A stretch of DNA of 64,000 bases. It comes from Bacteroidota bacterium (lineage in GTDB: Bacteria > Bacteroidota > Bacteroidia > 2-12-FULL-35-15). The notes beneath the pieces are model-generated. The model did not search any database. It was not told the origin of the DNA and saw only the letters and a list, made by a program, of their open reading frames with translations. Below, piece after piece: positions 54,541 through 62,905 of this stretch (the stretch's first letter is position 1; the number at the start of each line of letters is the position of its first letter). The stretch covers positions 97,090 to 161,089 of the forward strand of contig CANFRC010000007.1 of the NCBI GenBank assembly GCA_947449315.1, written 5' to 3'. A program made the translations under genes and the position numbers.

Positions 54541-55092
54541 TTATTTTGCTCTAATTATTTCTATTTCAGCTTCTAATTTTACTTCTTTGCCCAACATTGC
54601 GCCACCTGCTTCTAATAATGCGTTCCAATTCAAGCCGAAATCAAAACGATCGATAGAACTTTCCAATGCAAATCCTGCACGTAAATTTCCATAAGGGTCA
54701 ACAATTTGACCACCATAATTTACTTTAAATTCAATTGGTCTAGTAATATCTTTTAGTGTGATGTTGCCAGAAAGTTTGTATTCCTCTTCGTTCATTTTTT
54801 TCATTTCATTCGAAACAAATTTTATGGTTGGAAATTTGGCAGCGTCAAAAAATTCTGGAGATTTTAAATGTCCATCTCTGTCAGCGGCTCCTGTATTGAT
54901 AGAGTTAACCTCAATTTCTAACTCAATCTTTGCATTTTCAAAATCGGTTCCGATTGTTTCCACATTTACCTTGTAGCTTCCGAAATTACCTTTTGCTTTC
55001 GCTATTACCATGTGTTTCACTGAAAAGTGAACGCTTGAGTGAGATGAATCTACCGCCCATACTTTTACATCATTTTGTTTTGTTGTTTCCAT
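54541..55092 (-). CDS. YceI family protein
   Basis: The 183-residue protein has the YceI lipocalin-like beta barrel: WAVDSSHSSVHFSVKHMVIAKAKG, DRDGHLKSPEFFDAAKFPT, and the C-terminal strand LEAEIEIIRAK. YceI proteins bind polyprenoid lipids such as ubiquinone-like molecules. Many members are periplasmic, but here the N-terminus (METTKQNDVKV) has no signal peptide, so a cytoplasmic location is expected. A palindrome ATGTATATACAT lies 71 bp upstream (55163-55174) and is shared with the MarR gene promoter. Confidence 0.93.
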   Translation of the reverse strand: METTKQNDVKVWAVDSSHSSVHFSVKHMVIAKAKGNFGSYKVNVETIGTDFENAKIELEIEVNSINTGAADRDGHLKSPEFFDAAKFPTIKFVSNEMKKMNEEEYKLSGNITLKDITRPIEFKVNYGGQIVDPYGNLRAGFALESSIDRFDFGLNWNALLEAGGAMLGKEVKLEAEIEIIRAK

Positions 55093-55162
55093 TTTTTCTT
55101 TTTTTAGTTGATTATTATTATTATTGTTTTTCTTGTACTTTTTTTATCAATTTATACAATTA

Positions 55163-55174
55163 ATGTATATACAT
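55163..55174. promoter_or_regulatory. Candidate MarR operator, copy 1
   Basis: A perfect 12-bp palindrome ATGTATATACAT, preceded by ATACAATTA, lies between the MarR gene's stop (55194) and the YceI start (55092). The same palindrome, with a similar flank, occurs at 55697-55708 in front of the MarR gene. Position in the promoter of the likely target and of the regulator gene suggests operator function. Confidence 0.6.
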
Positions 55175-55193
55175 GTATTTTCGTAAATTTTTT

Positions 55194-55643
55194 TTAACCT
55201 CTTAACTTATCTAAAAGTGTATTCAGAAGTATGGCTTCTTTTTCAGATAAGTTTTTTAATTCTTTGATGAAATTGCCCTCTTGTTTATCTAATTTAGATA
55301 ATAGATCCAATCCTTTTTGTGTGATGACCACATTTACGGCTCTTCTGTCTTCTGGGCAAACAGCTCTCTCCACTAATTTTTTTAATCTTAACTTTTCTAC
55401 CAAACGCGATGCATTTGAATTTTTATCCAACATTCTTTCGATTAAAAGATTTACTGTTGCAGGTTTCGGATGTTGTCCTCTCAGAATTCGTAATATGTTA
55501 AATTGTTGCGTTGAAATTCCAAATGGTTTTAAGCTATTAGCATGTGCAGCGCTTAACCAACCATTTGTAAATAGTATGTTGATCAGCATTTTTTGGTGCT
55601 CACTTTTAAATTTAACCTGCTTAATTTCTTTACCTATTTCCAT
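55194..55643 (-). CDS. MarR family transcriptional regulator
   Basis: The 149-residue winged-helix protein shows LFTNGWLSAAHANSLKPFGI, then STQQFNILRILRGQHPKPAT, recognition helix VNLLIERMLDKNSNASRLVE and wing VCPEDRRAVNVVITQKG. MarR dimers bind palindromes and often release when bound by phenolic ligands. Two identical palindromes flank the gene (55163-55174 and 55697-55708), so it probably controls itself and the YceI-dioxygenase-pirin group downstream on the same strand. A minus-strand TATCTTTG box lies at 55663-55670. Confidence 0.92.
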   Translation of the reverse strand: MEIGKEIKQVKFKSEHQKMLINILFTNGWLSAAHANSLKPFGISTQQFNILRILRGQHPKPATVNLLIERMLDKNSNASRLVEKLRLKKLVERAVCPEDRRAVNVVITQKGLDLLSKLDKQEGNFIKELKNLSEKEAILLNTLLDKLRG

Positions 55644-55662
55644 CTTTTTTTTATTGGCACAA

Positions 55663-55670
55663 CAAAGATA
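55663..55670 (-). promoter_or_regulatory. Possible -7 box of the MarR gene
   Basis: TATCTTTG on the minus strand fits TAnnTTTG, 19 bp before the ATG at 55643. The palindrome at 55697-55708 lies just upstream, in a position to block RNA polymerase. Confidence 0.45.
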
Positions 55671-55696
55671 TGTAAAAATAAATACAATTACATTAT

Positions 55697-55708
55697 ATGT
55701 ATATACAT
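55697..55708. promoter_or_regulatory. Candidate MarR operator, copy 2
   Basis: Second perfect ATGTATATACAT, 54 bp upstream of the MarR start, in the intergenic space also shared with the end of the HI0933-family gene at 55726. An upstream ACAATTA is found near both copies. Confidence 0.6.
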
Positions 55709-55725
55709 TTATTTAGTAATCGCAC

Positions 55726-56940
55726 TTAAAATATCGTATTAGCGGCTATCCATCCGCTACTCCAGGCATTTTGGAAGTTGAATCCACCCGTTATTCCGTC
55801 TACATCTAAAATTTCGCCTGCGAAGTATAAATTAGGAACTATCTTACTTTGCATCGTAGTGAAATCAACCTCTTTAAGCATTATTCCGCCACAGGTTACA
55901 AACTCTTCCTTAAATGTAGTTTTTCCTTTGATCGAATATTCATCGTTTATTAAACTGTGTGATAGGAGGTTTGCATTTTTCTTTGGAAGATCTGCCCAGC
56001 GTGTTGTTTCTGAAATGCCTGCCTTAGCAACCAAATATTCCCAAAGCCTTTTAGGCAAATCAACCGGGCAATGATTAAAAATGGTTTTTGAAGGATTTTC
56101 TTCCCGTTGATTATTGAATTCGATTCTTAATTTTTCTTCTGTATGCTTTGGAAGCCAACTAATAAGAGCTGTGAAATTATAATTCATCTCGCCCAGTATT
56201 CTTGCACCCCAAGCGGATGATTTTAAAATTGCTGGTCCGCTCATTCCCCAGTGTGTGATTAGAAGCGGTCCTTCTGTCTCTAATTTCGTTCCTGCTACTT
56301 TTACTTTTGCATGCGGCACGGATACGCCCATTAATTCTGTTATTTTATTATCAGGGATGTTGAATGTGAATAATGATGGAAGAGGCTTTACAATCGTATG
56401 CCCCAGTTTTCTTAACCATTCATATGCTGCCTCTTTCGAATTCCCTCCGGTTGCGATGATCAATTTGTCACAATGAAATACGCCTCCGCCAATTTCTTTT
56501 AATTCAAAAGAGAGATCTGCATTTTTAACAATCTCAATAATATCTACATTTAATTTTATAGTAACCTTTGCTTTTTCTGCTTCTTGCATCAGGCAATTAA
56601 CAATTGTTTCGGATGTATTGGATTCGGGGAACATTCTTCCATCCGCCTCGGTTTTTAATTTAACACCTCGTTTTTCAAACCAGTGAATCGTATCTGTTGT
56701 CGTAAATCGACTGAAAGCGTTTCGTAATTCCTTTTCTCCACGTGGATAATTTTTTATTAGTAGGCTGTTGTCAAAACATGCATGTGTTACATTACATCTT
56801 CCTCCACCTGAAACACGTACTTTTGAAAGTAATTTCGAGCTTTTTTCTAATAAGGTAACGCTGCAATTTCCATGTATTTGAGCGCAATTTATTGCTGCAA
56901 AAAAACCTGCCGCACCTCCTCCTATAACAATCACATTCAT
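55726..56940 (-). CDS. HI0933/YhiN family FAD-dependent oxidoreductase
   Basis: The 404-residue flavoprotein begins with a Rossmann motif NVIVIGGGAAGFFAAINCA and has SGGGRCNVTHACF (family-typical), LIIATGGNSKEAAYEWL and, at the end, GGITGGFNFQNAWSSGWIA. The family is large and poorly characterised; some members are annotated aminoacetone oxidases, which I would not assert here. It is cytosolic. The gene is transcribed in the same direction as the MarR gene and ends 18 bp before the operator copy at 55697-55708. Confidence 0.92.
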   Translation of the reverse strand: MNVIVIGGGAAGFFAAINCAQIHGNCSVTLLEKSSKLLSKVRVSGGGRCNVTHACFDNSLLIKNYPRGEKELRNAFSRFTTTDTIHWFEKRGVKLKTEADGRMFPESNTSETIVNCLMQEAEKAKVTIKLNVDIIEIVKNADLSFELKEIGGGVFHCDKLIIATGGNSKEAAYEWLRKLGHTIVKPLPSLFTFNIPDNKITELMGVSVPHAKVKVAGTKLETEGPLLITHWGMSGPAILKSSAWGARILGEMNYNFTALISWLPKHTEEKLRIEFNNQREENPSKTIFNHCPVDLPKRLWEYLVAKAGISETTRWADLPKKNANLLSHSLINDEYSIKGKTTFKEEFVTCGGIMLKEVDFTTMQSKIVPNLYFAGEILDVDGITGGFNFQNAWSSGWIAANTIF

Positions 56941-57137
56941 TTGTCCTGCTGTTCTTAATATTTTGTGTAAGTATAGCTAAAATCTATATATATTTGAAAT
57001 GATTCTTTTAAGAAAAAAGGTTTATTTCATAGCAACGAATGATGAAAAAAATTAAAACAAAAAGTACAGCATTGGGTGTTGTTGTCAATCCTGCTAAATC
57101 GAAAAAGTTAAATTAATTGAACTAACAGATAATTGAA

Positions 57138-57602
57138 ATGAAGAAATTAGGTATTGTATTAGTAGTTGCTCTGTTTGCTTGTAATAAGCCAAAAGGGGAT
57201 GCGAATGAGATTCTTATTGTAGATAAAGCTTTTTCTGCCATGTGTATGGAAAAAGGTATGGCTGTCGCATTCGTTTATTTTGCTGCAGATGATGTTGTGA
57301 AAATGAGACCTCAGGAATATCCGATCATGAATAAAACGGACCTAAAAAAAATGTTTGATGATCACAAAGATGATGGTGTTTTAAAATTTAAGTGGGAGCC
57401 TGTGAAAGCAGATATTTCGAGCTCTGGTGATCTTGGTTATACTTTTGGTAATTGGCAGATTTTTGTAAAAGGGGGCCCTACTTCCAAAGATACTACCATC
57501 TATGGAAATTATATCAGTATCTGGAAAAAACAGGCTGATGGCTCCTGGAAATATGAATTGGATGGAGGAAACGTAACTCCCAAGCCAGTAGATGTTGATT
57601 AA
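57138..57602 (+). CDS. DUF4440/SnoaL-like lipoprotein
   Basis: The 154-residue protein has a short signal peptide with lipobox LFAC (Cys15). Its alpha+beta cone pattern (FSAMCMEKGMAVAFVYFAADD, MNKTDLKKMFDDH, YGNYISIWKKQADGSWKYELD) fits the NTF2-like fold of DUF4440. No catalytic residues can be named. A TATATTTG element at 56989-56996 is upstream but 142 bp from the start, so its promoter role is uncertain. Confidence 0.8.
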   Translation: MKKLGIVLVVALFACNKPKGDANEILIVDKAFSAMCMEKGMAVAFVYFAADDVVKMRPQEYPIMNKTDLKKMFDDHKDDGVLKFKWEPVKADISSSGDLGYTFGNWQIFVKGGPTSKDTTIYGNYISIWKKQADGSWKYELDGGNVTPKPVDVD

Positions 57603-57654
57603 CGAAAATGAACTTGACATTTGTCATCAGCGTCAGAATGATAACAACTCGGAG

Positions 57655-58143
57655 TTATTTAATGAGGTTGATTACCTCATTGCTGCTCCAGTCATAACCA
57701 TTTAGTTTGCTCAGGATGATTATGCCTTCTTTGTTTAGCAAATAAGTTGTTGGAAAAACACGTATGCTAATTGAATGGAAAGGTTGGTTGGTTTGATAAT
57801 ATTCTAAGGTGTTGCAATACTTTTCTTTGAAACGATTCATTTTTTCTGCTCCTTCATCATTTACCATCAGCACTTTTAATTTTTCTTTTCCAATTTTACT
57901 TTGCAATGCATCAATCGTAGGTAGTTCTTTGATACAGTCGCCACACCAGGTTTGGAAATAACTTATTAAAACATACTGACCTTTGAAATCGGACAGTTTT
58001 ACTTTTTGTCCTTGTTCATTCGTCAGATCATTTTCATAGGCAGGCAGAGCCGGAACCATTTTATAGCTCTTGTATAACCAGCCAACAATTGCAATTGCTG
58101 CAATTGCAAATAAAACCGAGAAGATCTTTTTACTGTAAACCAT
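57655..58143 (-). CDS. Membrane-anchored thioredoxin-like (TlpA/ResA-type) disulfide reductase
   Basis: The 162-residue protein has one N-terminal membrane helix (about residues 8-25) and a thioredoxin fold with the active site WCGDC in YFQTWCGDCIKELP, the cis-Pro loop VFPTTYLLNKEG, and GQYVLISYF before the motif. It should act in the periplasm as a thiol-disulfide exchange protein. Its start overlaps the end of the M28 peptidase gene by 14 bp, so both are translated together; a functional link is not evident. Confidence 0.9.
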   Translation of the reverse strand: MVYSKKIFSVLFAIAAIAIVGWLYKSYKMVPALPAYENDLTNEQGQKVKLSDFKGQYVLISYFQTWCGDCIKELPTIDALQSKIGKEKLKVLMVNDEGAEKMNRFKEKYCNTLEYYQTNQPFHSISIRVFPTTYLLNKEGIIILSKLNGYDWSSNEVINLIK

Positions 58144-59503
58144 ATTGACTAATCATCCAAATCATTGCAGCCATAGCAGCCCCACCCAGTTCAAGTTCAC
58201 GTTTATTTACCGCTTCGAACGTATCAACTTGTGTGTGGTGAAAATCGAAATAACGTTGCGAGTCCGGTATTAATTCCATGCAAGGAACTCCCAGTTCTTT
58301 CAATGGTTGAATATCCGAACCGCTTCCATCACGATCAAATTCATAAACACCATAAGGTTCAAAGAATGGTCGCCAGCTTTTTAATTTTGTTTTTACTGCC
58401 GGTGTAACATCGCTGCTGAAACCACGAGGAGAAAATCCTCCTGCATCGGATTCTATTGCTGCAATGTGTTTTTCATTTTTCAGTTTAGCCATTTCAGCAT
58501 ATTTTTTTCCACCACGGCCTCCATTTTCTTCATTCATAAAAGCAACAGCACGTATAGTACGTTTTGGTTTTATACCTAATGACTTATAGATGCGCAATAT
58601 CTCGATTGATTGAACAATACCCGCACCATCATCATGAGCACCTTTTCCTGTATCCCATGAATCCAAATGTCCGCCAACTGTGATGATCTCATCTGCTTTT
58701 TCAACCCCTCTGATCTCACCAATTACATTATAAGATTTTTCATCAGGCAAAGTTTTGCAACTCATCTTTAAATAAAAAGTTAATGCTTTATCTGTTTTTA
58801 AATTATTACTTAACCAATTAGCAGCGTTTGTGCTAATGGCACATGCAGGGATCTTATTTAATGAATCTTTATATCCCATAACTCCGGTATGTGGGTTGTC
58901 GTCCTGAACTAAGGAGCATGAGCGAACAATCACGGCTACAGCACCAAATTTTACTGCTTCTGAAGCACCTCCCCAACGTTGCTTTACAGCTTTGCCATAG
59001 GCATTAAATGTTTCTATAAAGGTGGGATCCATTGGTTGATTAAAGAAAACGATCTTTCCTTTAATTTTTTCTTTTCCAAGATTTTGAAGGTCTTCAATAC
59101 CATTTGCCTCAATAACTTGAGCGGTAATCCCTTCAGCTGGTGTTCCGATGGAACTGCCTAATGCACAAATAGGAACTTCTTTCGTTCCTTTTCCACCAGT
59201 CGAAATAATTTTACCTACCTCTTTTTCCCCTCTTACCCAATGAGGCACCATGCATTCTTGAAGATAAACGGTGTCTGCTCCAGCCTCTTTCATTGCTTTG
59301 AAAGCCCATTCAACAGCCTGCTGTGCTTGCGGAGAACCACTGAGGCGGCCACCAATTTTATTGGTTAGGTAATCCAGATTGGAATAACTTTTCCCATTGC
59401 TTAATGCTTCGTTGTATATTTTCTTGATCATTGCTGAGTCGGTCTGAGCGATACCTGTTGCAATGGATAAACTAATTAAGGCAAGTGTAAGTGTTGATTT
59501 CAT
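58130..59503 (-). CDS. M28 family zinc peptidase (carboxypeptidase Q-like)
   Basis: The 457-residue protein has a signal peptide ending at TGIAQ. It has a PA-like insert about residues 130-230 and a M28 catalytic domain with all ligands: GGHLDSWDTGKGAHDDGAG (His, Asp, and bridging Asp), MNEENGGRGG (catalytic Glu pair), IESDAGGFSP (Asp) and the late FDFHHTQVDT (His). It resembles carboxypeptidase Q/aminopeptidase M28 enzymes in the periplasm or outside the cell. It is transcribed with the thioredoxin-like gene that overlaps its 3' end. Confidence 0.92.
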   Translation of the reverse strand: MKSTLTLALISLSIATGIAQTDSAMIKKIYNEALSNGKSYSNLDYLTNKIGGRLSGSPQAQQAVEWAFKAMKEAGADTVYLQECMVPHWVRGEKEVGKIISTGGKGTKEVPICALGSSIGTPAEGITAQVIEANGIEDLQNLGKEKIKGKIVFFNQPMDPTFIETFNAYGKAVKQRWGGASEAVKFGAVAVIVRSCSLVQDDNPHTGVMGYKDSLNKIPACAISTNAANWLSNNLKTDKALTFYLKMSCKTLPDEKSYNVIGEIRGVEKADEIITVGGHLDSWDTGKGAHDDGAGIVQSIEILRIYKSLGIKPKRTIRAVAFMNEENGGRGGKKYAEMAKLKNEKHIAAIESDAGGFSPRGFSSDVTPAVKTKLKSWRPFFEPYGVYEFDRDGSGSDIQPLKELGVPCMELIPDSQRYFDFHHTQVDTFEAVNKRELELGGAAMAAMIWMISQYGLQ

Positions 59504-59536
59504 ATAGCTTCAATTATATATTTTTTCAATTATGAA

Positions 59537-59827
59537 TTACTTCAAAATAACTTCAACAATGACCTGGCTGCCAACTTCATCGTTGAGCATTTTTACAATC
59601 TTAGTTTTTGCCAGAGAAAGTTCATTTCGTAAAGCAGCAGAATCTAATGTTACAAAAAGTTGTTGATGTTTAATATACAGATCCTTGGTATGTTTCGCAA
59701 TCATAGCACCCATCACGCTTTCCCAGGAGGCAATCAATCGCCTTTCAGCCAATTTATCATCCAATTTATAGGCTTTTAATAATTGGTCAATCACTTCTTT
59801 TAAGCTATGTTCGTTATGTCTGCTCAA
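59537..59827 (-). CDS. DUF721 (DciA-like) protein
   Basis: The 96-residue protein shows the DUF721 KH-like layout: IDQLLKAYKLDDKLAERRL, WESVMGAMIAKHTKDLYI, LFVTLDSAALRNELSLAK. DUF721 proteins related to DciA help load or regulate the replicative helicase; the shorter Bacteroidota members may do the same. The gene starts 6 bp after the end of recF, a pairing I recall from other Bacteroidota, and its translation is likely coupled. Cytosolic. Confidence 0.88.
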   Translation of the reverse strand: MSRHNEHSLKEVIDQLLKAYKLDDKLAERRLIASWESVMGAMIAKHTKDLYIKHQQLFVTLDSAALRNELSLAKTKIVKMLNDEVGSQVIVEVILK

Positions 59828-59833
59828 TTTTAC

Positions 59834-60970
59834 TTAGGCTATTTTTTTTATTTCTATTTCCGTGGTTTTTACTTCTAAAGCATTTCCATTTGTTATCTGA
59901 AATACTTTAAAATCGGCATTTGTTGTTAGAAAAAGATTTGCCAATCGGGTTGGATGGGTATCTGTAATAAATAGTTGTCCAAAATTATCACTACTCACCA
60001 ATTCCATCAATTGTTTTACTCTGCGGTCATCAAGTTTATCATAGATATCATCTAACAATAATATGGGCGTCACTTTTTTTATGTTTTTTATAAAATCAAA
60101 TTGAGCTAGCTTAAGTGCAATTAAAAATGACTTTTGTTGCCCCTGAGAAGCGTATTTTTTTAACGGGTATCCATTAATGGTAAATTCAAGATCATCCTTA
60201 TGAATGCCAACAGTGGTGTATTCCATTGCTCGGTCACGATTCAATGCTTTTTCCAACGCATCAGCGAAAGAAGTGTCATTTAAATGGGAGGTATATCCCA
60301 TACCCACCTCTTCGCGGCCTCCAGATATTAATTCGTAATACTTTTGAAAGATTGTAATAAAGCTGTTGATGAAATCCTGACGCTTTAAATGAACCCGTTT
60401 ACCATATTCGATGAGCTGCATATCCCATATTTCGAGCGATGTTCTATCAAATTGACGACTATCCGAAAATTGTTTCAGTAAGGCATTGCGTTGAGAAAGC
60501 ACTTTGTTATAGCTGATCAAATTTTCTAAATAATCTCTGTCGAATTGCGCGATCACGCTGTCAATAAATTTTCTTCTGCTTTCACTTCCTTCAGTGATTA
60601 GCTCAGAATCAGCAGGAGAGATCATGACTAGGGGGTAAAGCCCAATATGGTCTGCCAAGCGACTGTATTCTTTTTTGTTTCGTTTGAATTGCTTTTTTTG
60701 ATTACGTTTTAGCCCACAATAAATATCATCCTCCTGGTCAGGTCCCTCAAAAACCCCTTGAATAAGAAAAAAGGGGGACTCATGAAGTATGTTTTGGCTG
60801 TCAATAGGGTTAAAAAAGCTTTTACAAAAGGATAGGTAATGAATCGCGTCCAGAATATTGGTTTTTCCTTCCCCATTATTGCCGGTAAGACAATTGATGC
60901 GGTTGCTAAACTGAAGTTCTGTTTCAGGGTAATTTTTAAAATTTAGGACAGATAATTTTTTTAAATGCAT
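59834..60970 (-). CDS. recF: DNA replication/repair protein RecF
   Basis: I start at ATG 60970 (MHLKKLSVLNFKNY, 378 residues); the frame extends to 60994 but homologs start at this point. The SMC-like ATPase has Walker A TGNNGEGKTNILDAIHYL (about residue 36), the signature KYASQGQQKSFLIALKLAQ, and Walker B ILLLDDIYDKLD. RecF binds DNA gaps and, with RecO and RecR, loads RecA. The length is near normal (about 360-370). It heads a minus-strand run with the DUF721 gene directly behind it. Confidence 0.96.
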   Translation of the reverse strand: MHLKKLSVLNFKNYPETELQFSNRINCLTGNNGEGKTNILDAIHYLSFCKSFFNPIDSQNILHESPFFLIQGVFEGPDQEDDIYCGLKRNQKKQFKRNKKEYSRLADHIGLYPLVMISPADSELITEGSESRRKFIDSVIAQFDRDYLENLISYNKVLSQRNALLKQFSDSRQFDRTSLEIWDMQLIEYGKRVHLKRQDFINSFITIFQKYYELISGGREEVGMGYTSHLNDTSFADALEKALNRDRAMEYTTVGIHKDDLEFTINGYPLKKYASQGQQKSFLIALKLAQFDFIKNIKKVTPILLLDDIYDKLDDRRVKQLMELVSSDNFGQLFITDTHPTRLANLFLTTNADFKVFQITNGNALEVKTTEIEIKKIA

Positions 60971-61110
60971 TAAAAAAAAGGCTTTGTATTTCAAATCAAA
61001 CCCTATTTATTTGATAGTAACAGGGCAGATATCATTGCCCGTAAAATTAGCCAAAAAATGATTAAAAATCAGATTGTTCAGAATTAATTATAGATATTGC
61101 AAAAAAAACT

Positions 61111-61118
61111 TATTTTTG
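61111..61118 (+). promoter_or_regulatory. Possible -7 box of the TPR protein gene
   Basis: TATTTTTG fits TAnnTTTG, 29 bp before the ATG at 61147. No TTG lies at the standard -33 distance; the region between recF and this gene is otherwise AT-rich. Confidence 0.45.
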
Positions 61119-61146
61119 CAATCCATTAACAAGATTTAAACTAATT

Positions 61147-61833
61147 ATGGCAAAAGAAATTAATGACGAACCAATCGTTGACGTTGAAGAAGCATTTTCG
61201 AGAACGGAACAATATTTAGAGCAAAACAAAAAGAGCTTATTGATTATATTAGGCGCCCTAGTAGTACTAGTAGGTGGCTATTTTGCATACAAATATTGGT
61301 ATGTAGCAGGTGAAGAAGCGCAAGCCCGCACCGAAATGTTTAAAGCGGAGGATTATTTTGGTAAAGATTCATTGGATCTTGCTATGAATGGCGACAAAAG
61401 CGGTTCTAAAGGATTTATTGATATTGTTGAGGAGTATAGCATTACTCCATCAGGAAATTTAGCTGAATATTATTTGGGAATCTGTTATTTGAAAAAAGGA
61501 CAATTTGAGGATGCGATCAAGCATTTAGAAGAATTTGACGGAAACGACCAAATAGTTGGACCTTTGGCTACTGCTGCCATTGGTGATGCAAATATGGAAT
61601 TAGGGAAGGTAGATGAAGCCATTACATATTATTTGAAAGCAGCAGAGCAAAACAACAATAATTTTGATACTCCTATTTGTTTGAAAAAAGCAGCATTGGC
61701 TTATGAAGACAAACAAAATTATGCTGATGCCATAAAATTATATGAGCGCATTAAAAATGAATTCGCTGAAACGATAGAAGGTAAGGAAATGGATAAATAC
61801 ATTTCTCGCGCTAAAGTTTTGGGTAATTTATAA
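61147..61833 (+). CDS. Inner-membrane-anchored tetratricopeptide repeat protein
   Basis: The 228-residue protein has a short cytoplasmic N-terminus, one membrane helix (LLIILGALVVLVGGYFAY, about residues 35-52), then four or so TPR-like helical pairs (GNLAEYYLGICYLKKGQFED, GPLATAAIGDANMELGKVDE, ALAYEDKQNYADAIKLYERI). The layout is like YfgM-type proteins, which hold a TPR domain in the periplasm near the translocon. The partner is unknown. A terminator follows it, before ribH. Confidence 0.85.
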   Translation: MAKEINDEPIVDVEEAFSRTEQYLEQNKKSLLIILGALVVLVGGYFAYKYWYVAGEEAQARTEMFKAEDYFGKDSLDLAMNGDKSGSKGFIDIVEEYSITPSGNLAEYYLGICYLKKGQFEDAIKHLEEFDGNDQIVGPLATAAIGDANMELGKVDEAITYYLKAAEQNNNNFDTPICLKKAALAYEDKQNYADAIKLYERIKNEFAETIEGKEMDKYISRAKVLGNL

Positions 61834-61852
61834 TAAGATCTAAATAGTTTTT

Positions 61853-61887
61853 AAAAAGGTGATTTCTGAAAAGAGTCACCTTTTTTT
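61853..61887 (+). terminator. Intrinsic terminator before ribH
   Basis: Arms AAAAAGGTGA and TCACCTTTTT enclose a 13-base loop, with a T-run at the end. It begins 19 bp after the TPR gene stop and ends 38 bp before ribH. Confidence 0.75.
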
Positions 61888-61924
61888 ATAGTTTTTTTAA
61901 TTAGTTAAATATCCAATAGTAACG

Positions 61925-62416
61925 ATGTCTTCAGTAAACAAAAATTTATCGGAATTCGAAGGAAGCGCTATTCCTAATGGTGCAGAAATGAAGGTTGGGT
62001 TGGTTGTGTCAGAATGGAATACACCCGTTACGGGAGCGCTTCTTCATGGCGCCTTAAAAACCTTATTGGAAAATGGTGTGCAAGAAAAAAATATAGTTTT
62101 AAAACATGTTCCGGGTAGTTTTGAGTTGACAATAGGGGCACAGTTTTTATGTGAAGACCAATCAATTGATGGCGTAATAACATTAGGCTGTGTCATACAG
62201 GGAGAGACCCGTCATTTCGATTTTATATGTGATGCTGTTGCTAACGGCGTTACAACTGTTAGCTTAAAATATAATAAGCCAGTCATCTTTGGTGTGTTAA
62301 CTCCAAATACATTGGAGCAGGCAATGGACAGAGCAGGAGGAAAGCATGGTAATAAAGGGGATGAAGCAGCTGTAACAGTCCTTAAAATGATTGCCATGAA
62401 AAAGGGGCTGTCATAA
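61925..62416 (+). CDS. ribH: 6,7-dimethyl-8-ribityllumazine synthase
   Basis: The 163-residue enzyme condenses 5-amino-6-ribitylamino-uracil and 3,4-dihydroxybutanone phosphate to the lumazine precursor of riboflavin. Landmarks are VVSEWNTPVTGALLHGA, VPGSFELTIGAQFL, TLGCVIQGETRHFDFICDAV (catalytic His in RHFD), and FGVLTPNTLEQAMDRAGGKHGNKG. The other rib genes are not present in the window. The length is typical for the icosahedral or pentameric family members. Confidence 0.97.
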   Translation: MSSVNKNLSEFEGSAIPNGAEMKVGLVVSEWNTPVTGALLHGALKTLLENGVQEKNIVLKHVPGSFELTIGAQFLCEDQSIDGVITLGCVIQGETRHFDFICDAVANGVTTVSLKYNKPVIFGVLTPNTLEQAMDRAGGKHGNKGDEAAVTVLKMIAMKKGLS

Positions 62417-62445
62417 GAAGCTGAAATTTTATTTCCAAACCTTCC

Positions 62446-62796
62446 TTATAGTAGGTCTTTTTCTTCTTTATTTAGGATCAATCTTTTATAGTAAAAATAA
62501 ACGACACAGATCATTCCTGCAACAAAAGGAAATCCAGCATAATTTTTTATTTGTTCATGATCTGAAAATTCACAGATCATCCAGTAGGAATTAGCTCCGA
62601 TCCAAAAACAGATGGCAAGGTTGATCCAAAATTCATCATCTTTTTCGCGCCATGTTTTATAAGAAATAATGATCGCCACAGAAATAGTTGGAATGATCAT
62701 ACAGATGCCCAAAATTTTCCATTGTAGCATCCAGCAAGTGTCTTTTAAGAGCCAAAGCGGTATGTGAAGGTTTTCGTAGTGACGGATTTTTCTCAT
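62446..62796 (-). CDS. Small membrane protein of unknown function
   Basis: The 116-residue protein has three or four predicted membrane helices (about 25-45, 55-72, 82-100). Conserved-looking aromatic and charged residues occur in the loops (SYKTWREKDDEFWINLAICFW, ANSYWMICEFSDHEQIKNYAGF). I do not recognise the family. The sequence is well-formed with good codon use, convergent to ribH with a 29-bp gap. It lies just outside the integration junction at 62905, so it belongs to the chromosomal backbone. Confidence 0.7.
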   Translation of the reverse strand: MRKIRHYENLHIPLWLLKDTCWMLQWKILGICMIIPTISVAIIISYKTWREKDDEFWINLAICFWIGANSYWMICEFSDHEQIKNYAGFPFVAGMICVVYFYYKRLILNKEEKDLL

Positions 62797-62847
62797 AGCG
62801 CAAATTTAAAACATCTAACAAAAGGGCGGCTGAATTATTGAATAAAA

Positions 62848-62871
62848 AAAGCCATTCAAATGATGAATGGC
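62848..62871 (-). terminator. Hairpin terminator that likely belonged to the interrupted tRNA gene
   Basis: On the minus strand, GCCATTCA and TGAATGGC form a stem with a 5-base loop and are followed by a T7 tract. The hairpin lies 13 bp beyond the 3' end of the tRNA remnant at 62884-62905, in the same direction, where a tRNA terminator is expected. Confidence 0.75.
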
Positions 62872-62883
62872 TTAAAATGCATG

Positions 62884-62905
62884 TGATCCCATTTGGATTC
62901 GAACC
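62884..62905 (-). other. tRNA 3'-end remnant: integration junction (att site)
   Basis: On the minus strand this reads GGTTCGAATCC, AAA, TGGGATC and A: the T-loop, 3' T-stem, 3' acceptor strand and discriminator base of a tRNA. The T-stem's 5' half should be TTTGG to pair with CCAAA, but only GG is present; the preceding bases (62906 onward) do not continue the tRNA. So the tRNA sequence stops at the junction, as for a site-specific insertion into a tRNA 3' end. The intact tRNA should be reconstituted at the far end of the element, right of the window. Confidence 0.7.

Noticed and set aside
57039..57116. 25-codon frame MMKKIKTKSTALGVVV... before the DUF4440 gene
   Set aside because: It could be a leader peptide or a remnant, but there is no motif, no conserved feature and no clear promoter; support is too weak.
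62797..62808. TAAATTTG as promoter of the small membrane protein gene
   Set aside because: It is only 5 bp before the ATG, so transcription would start at or after the start codon, and there is no TTG at -33.
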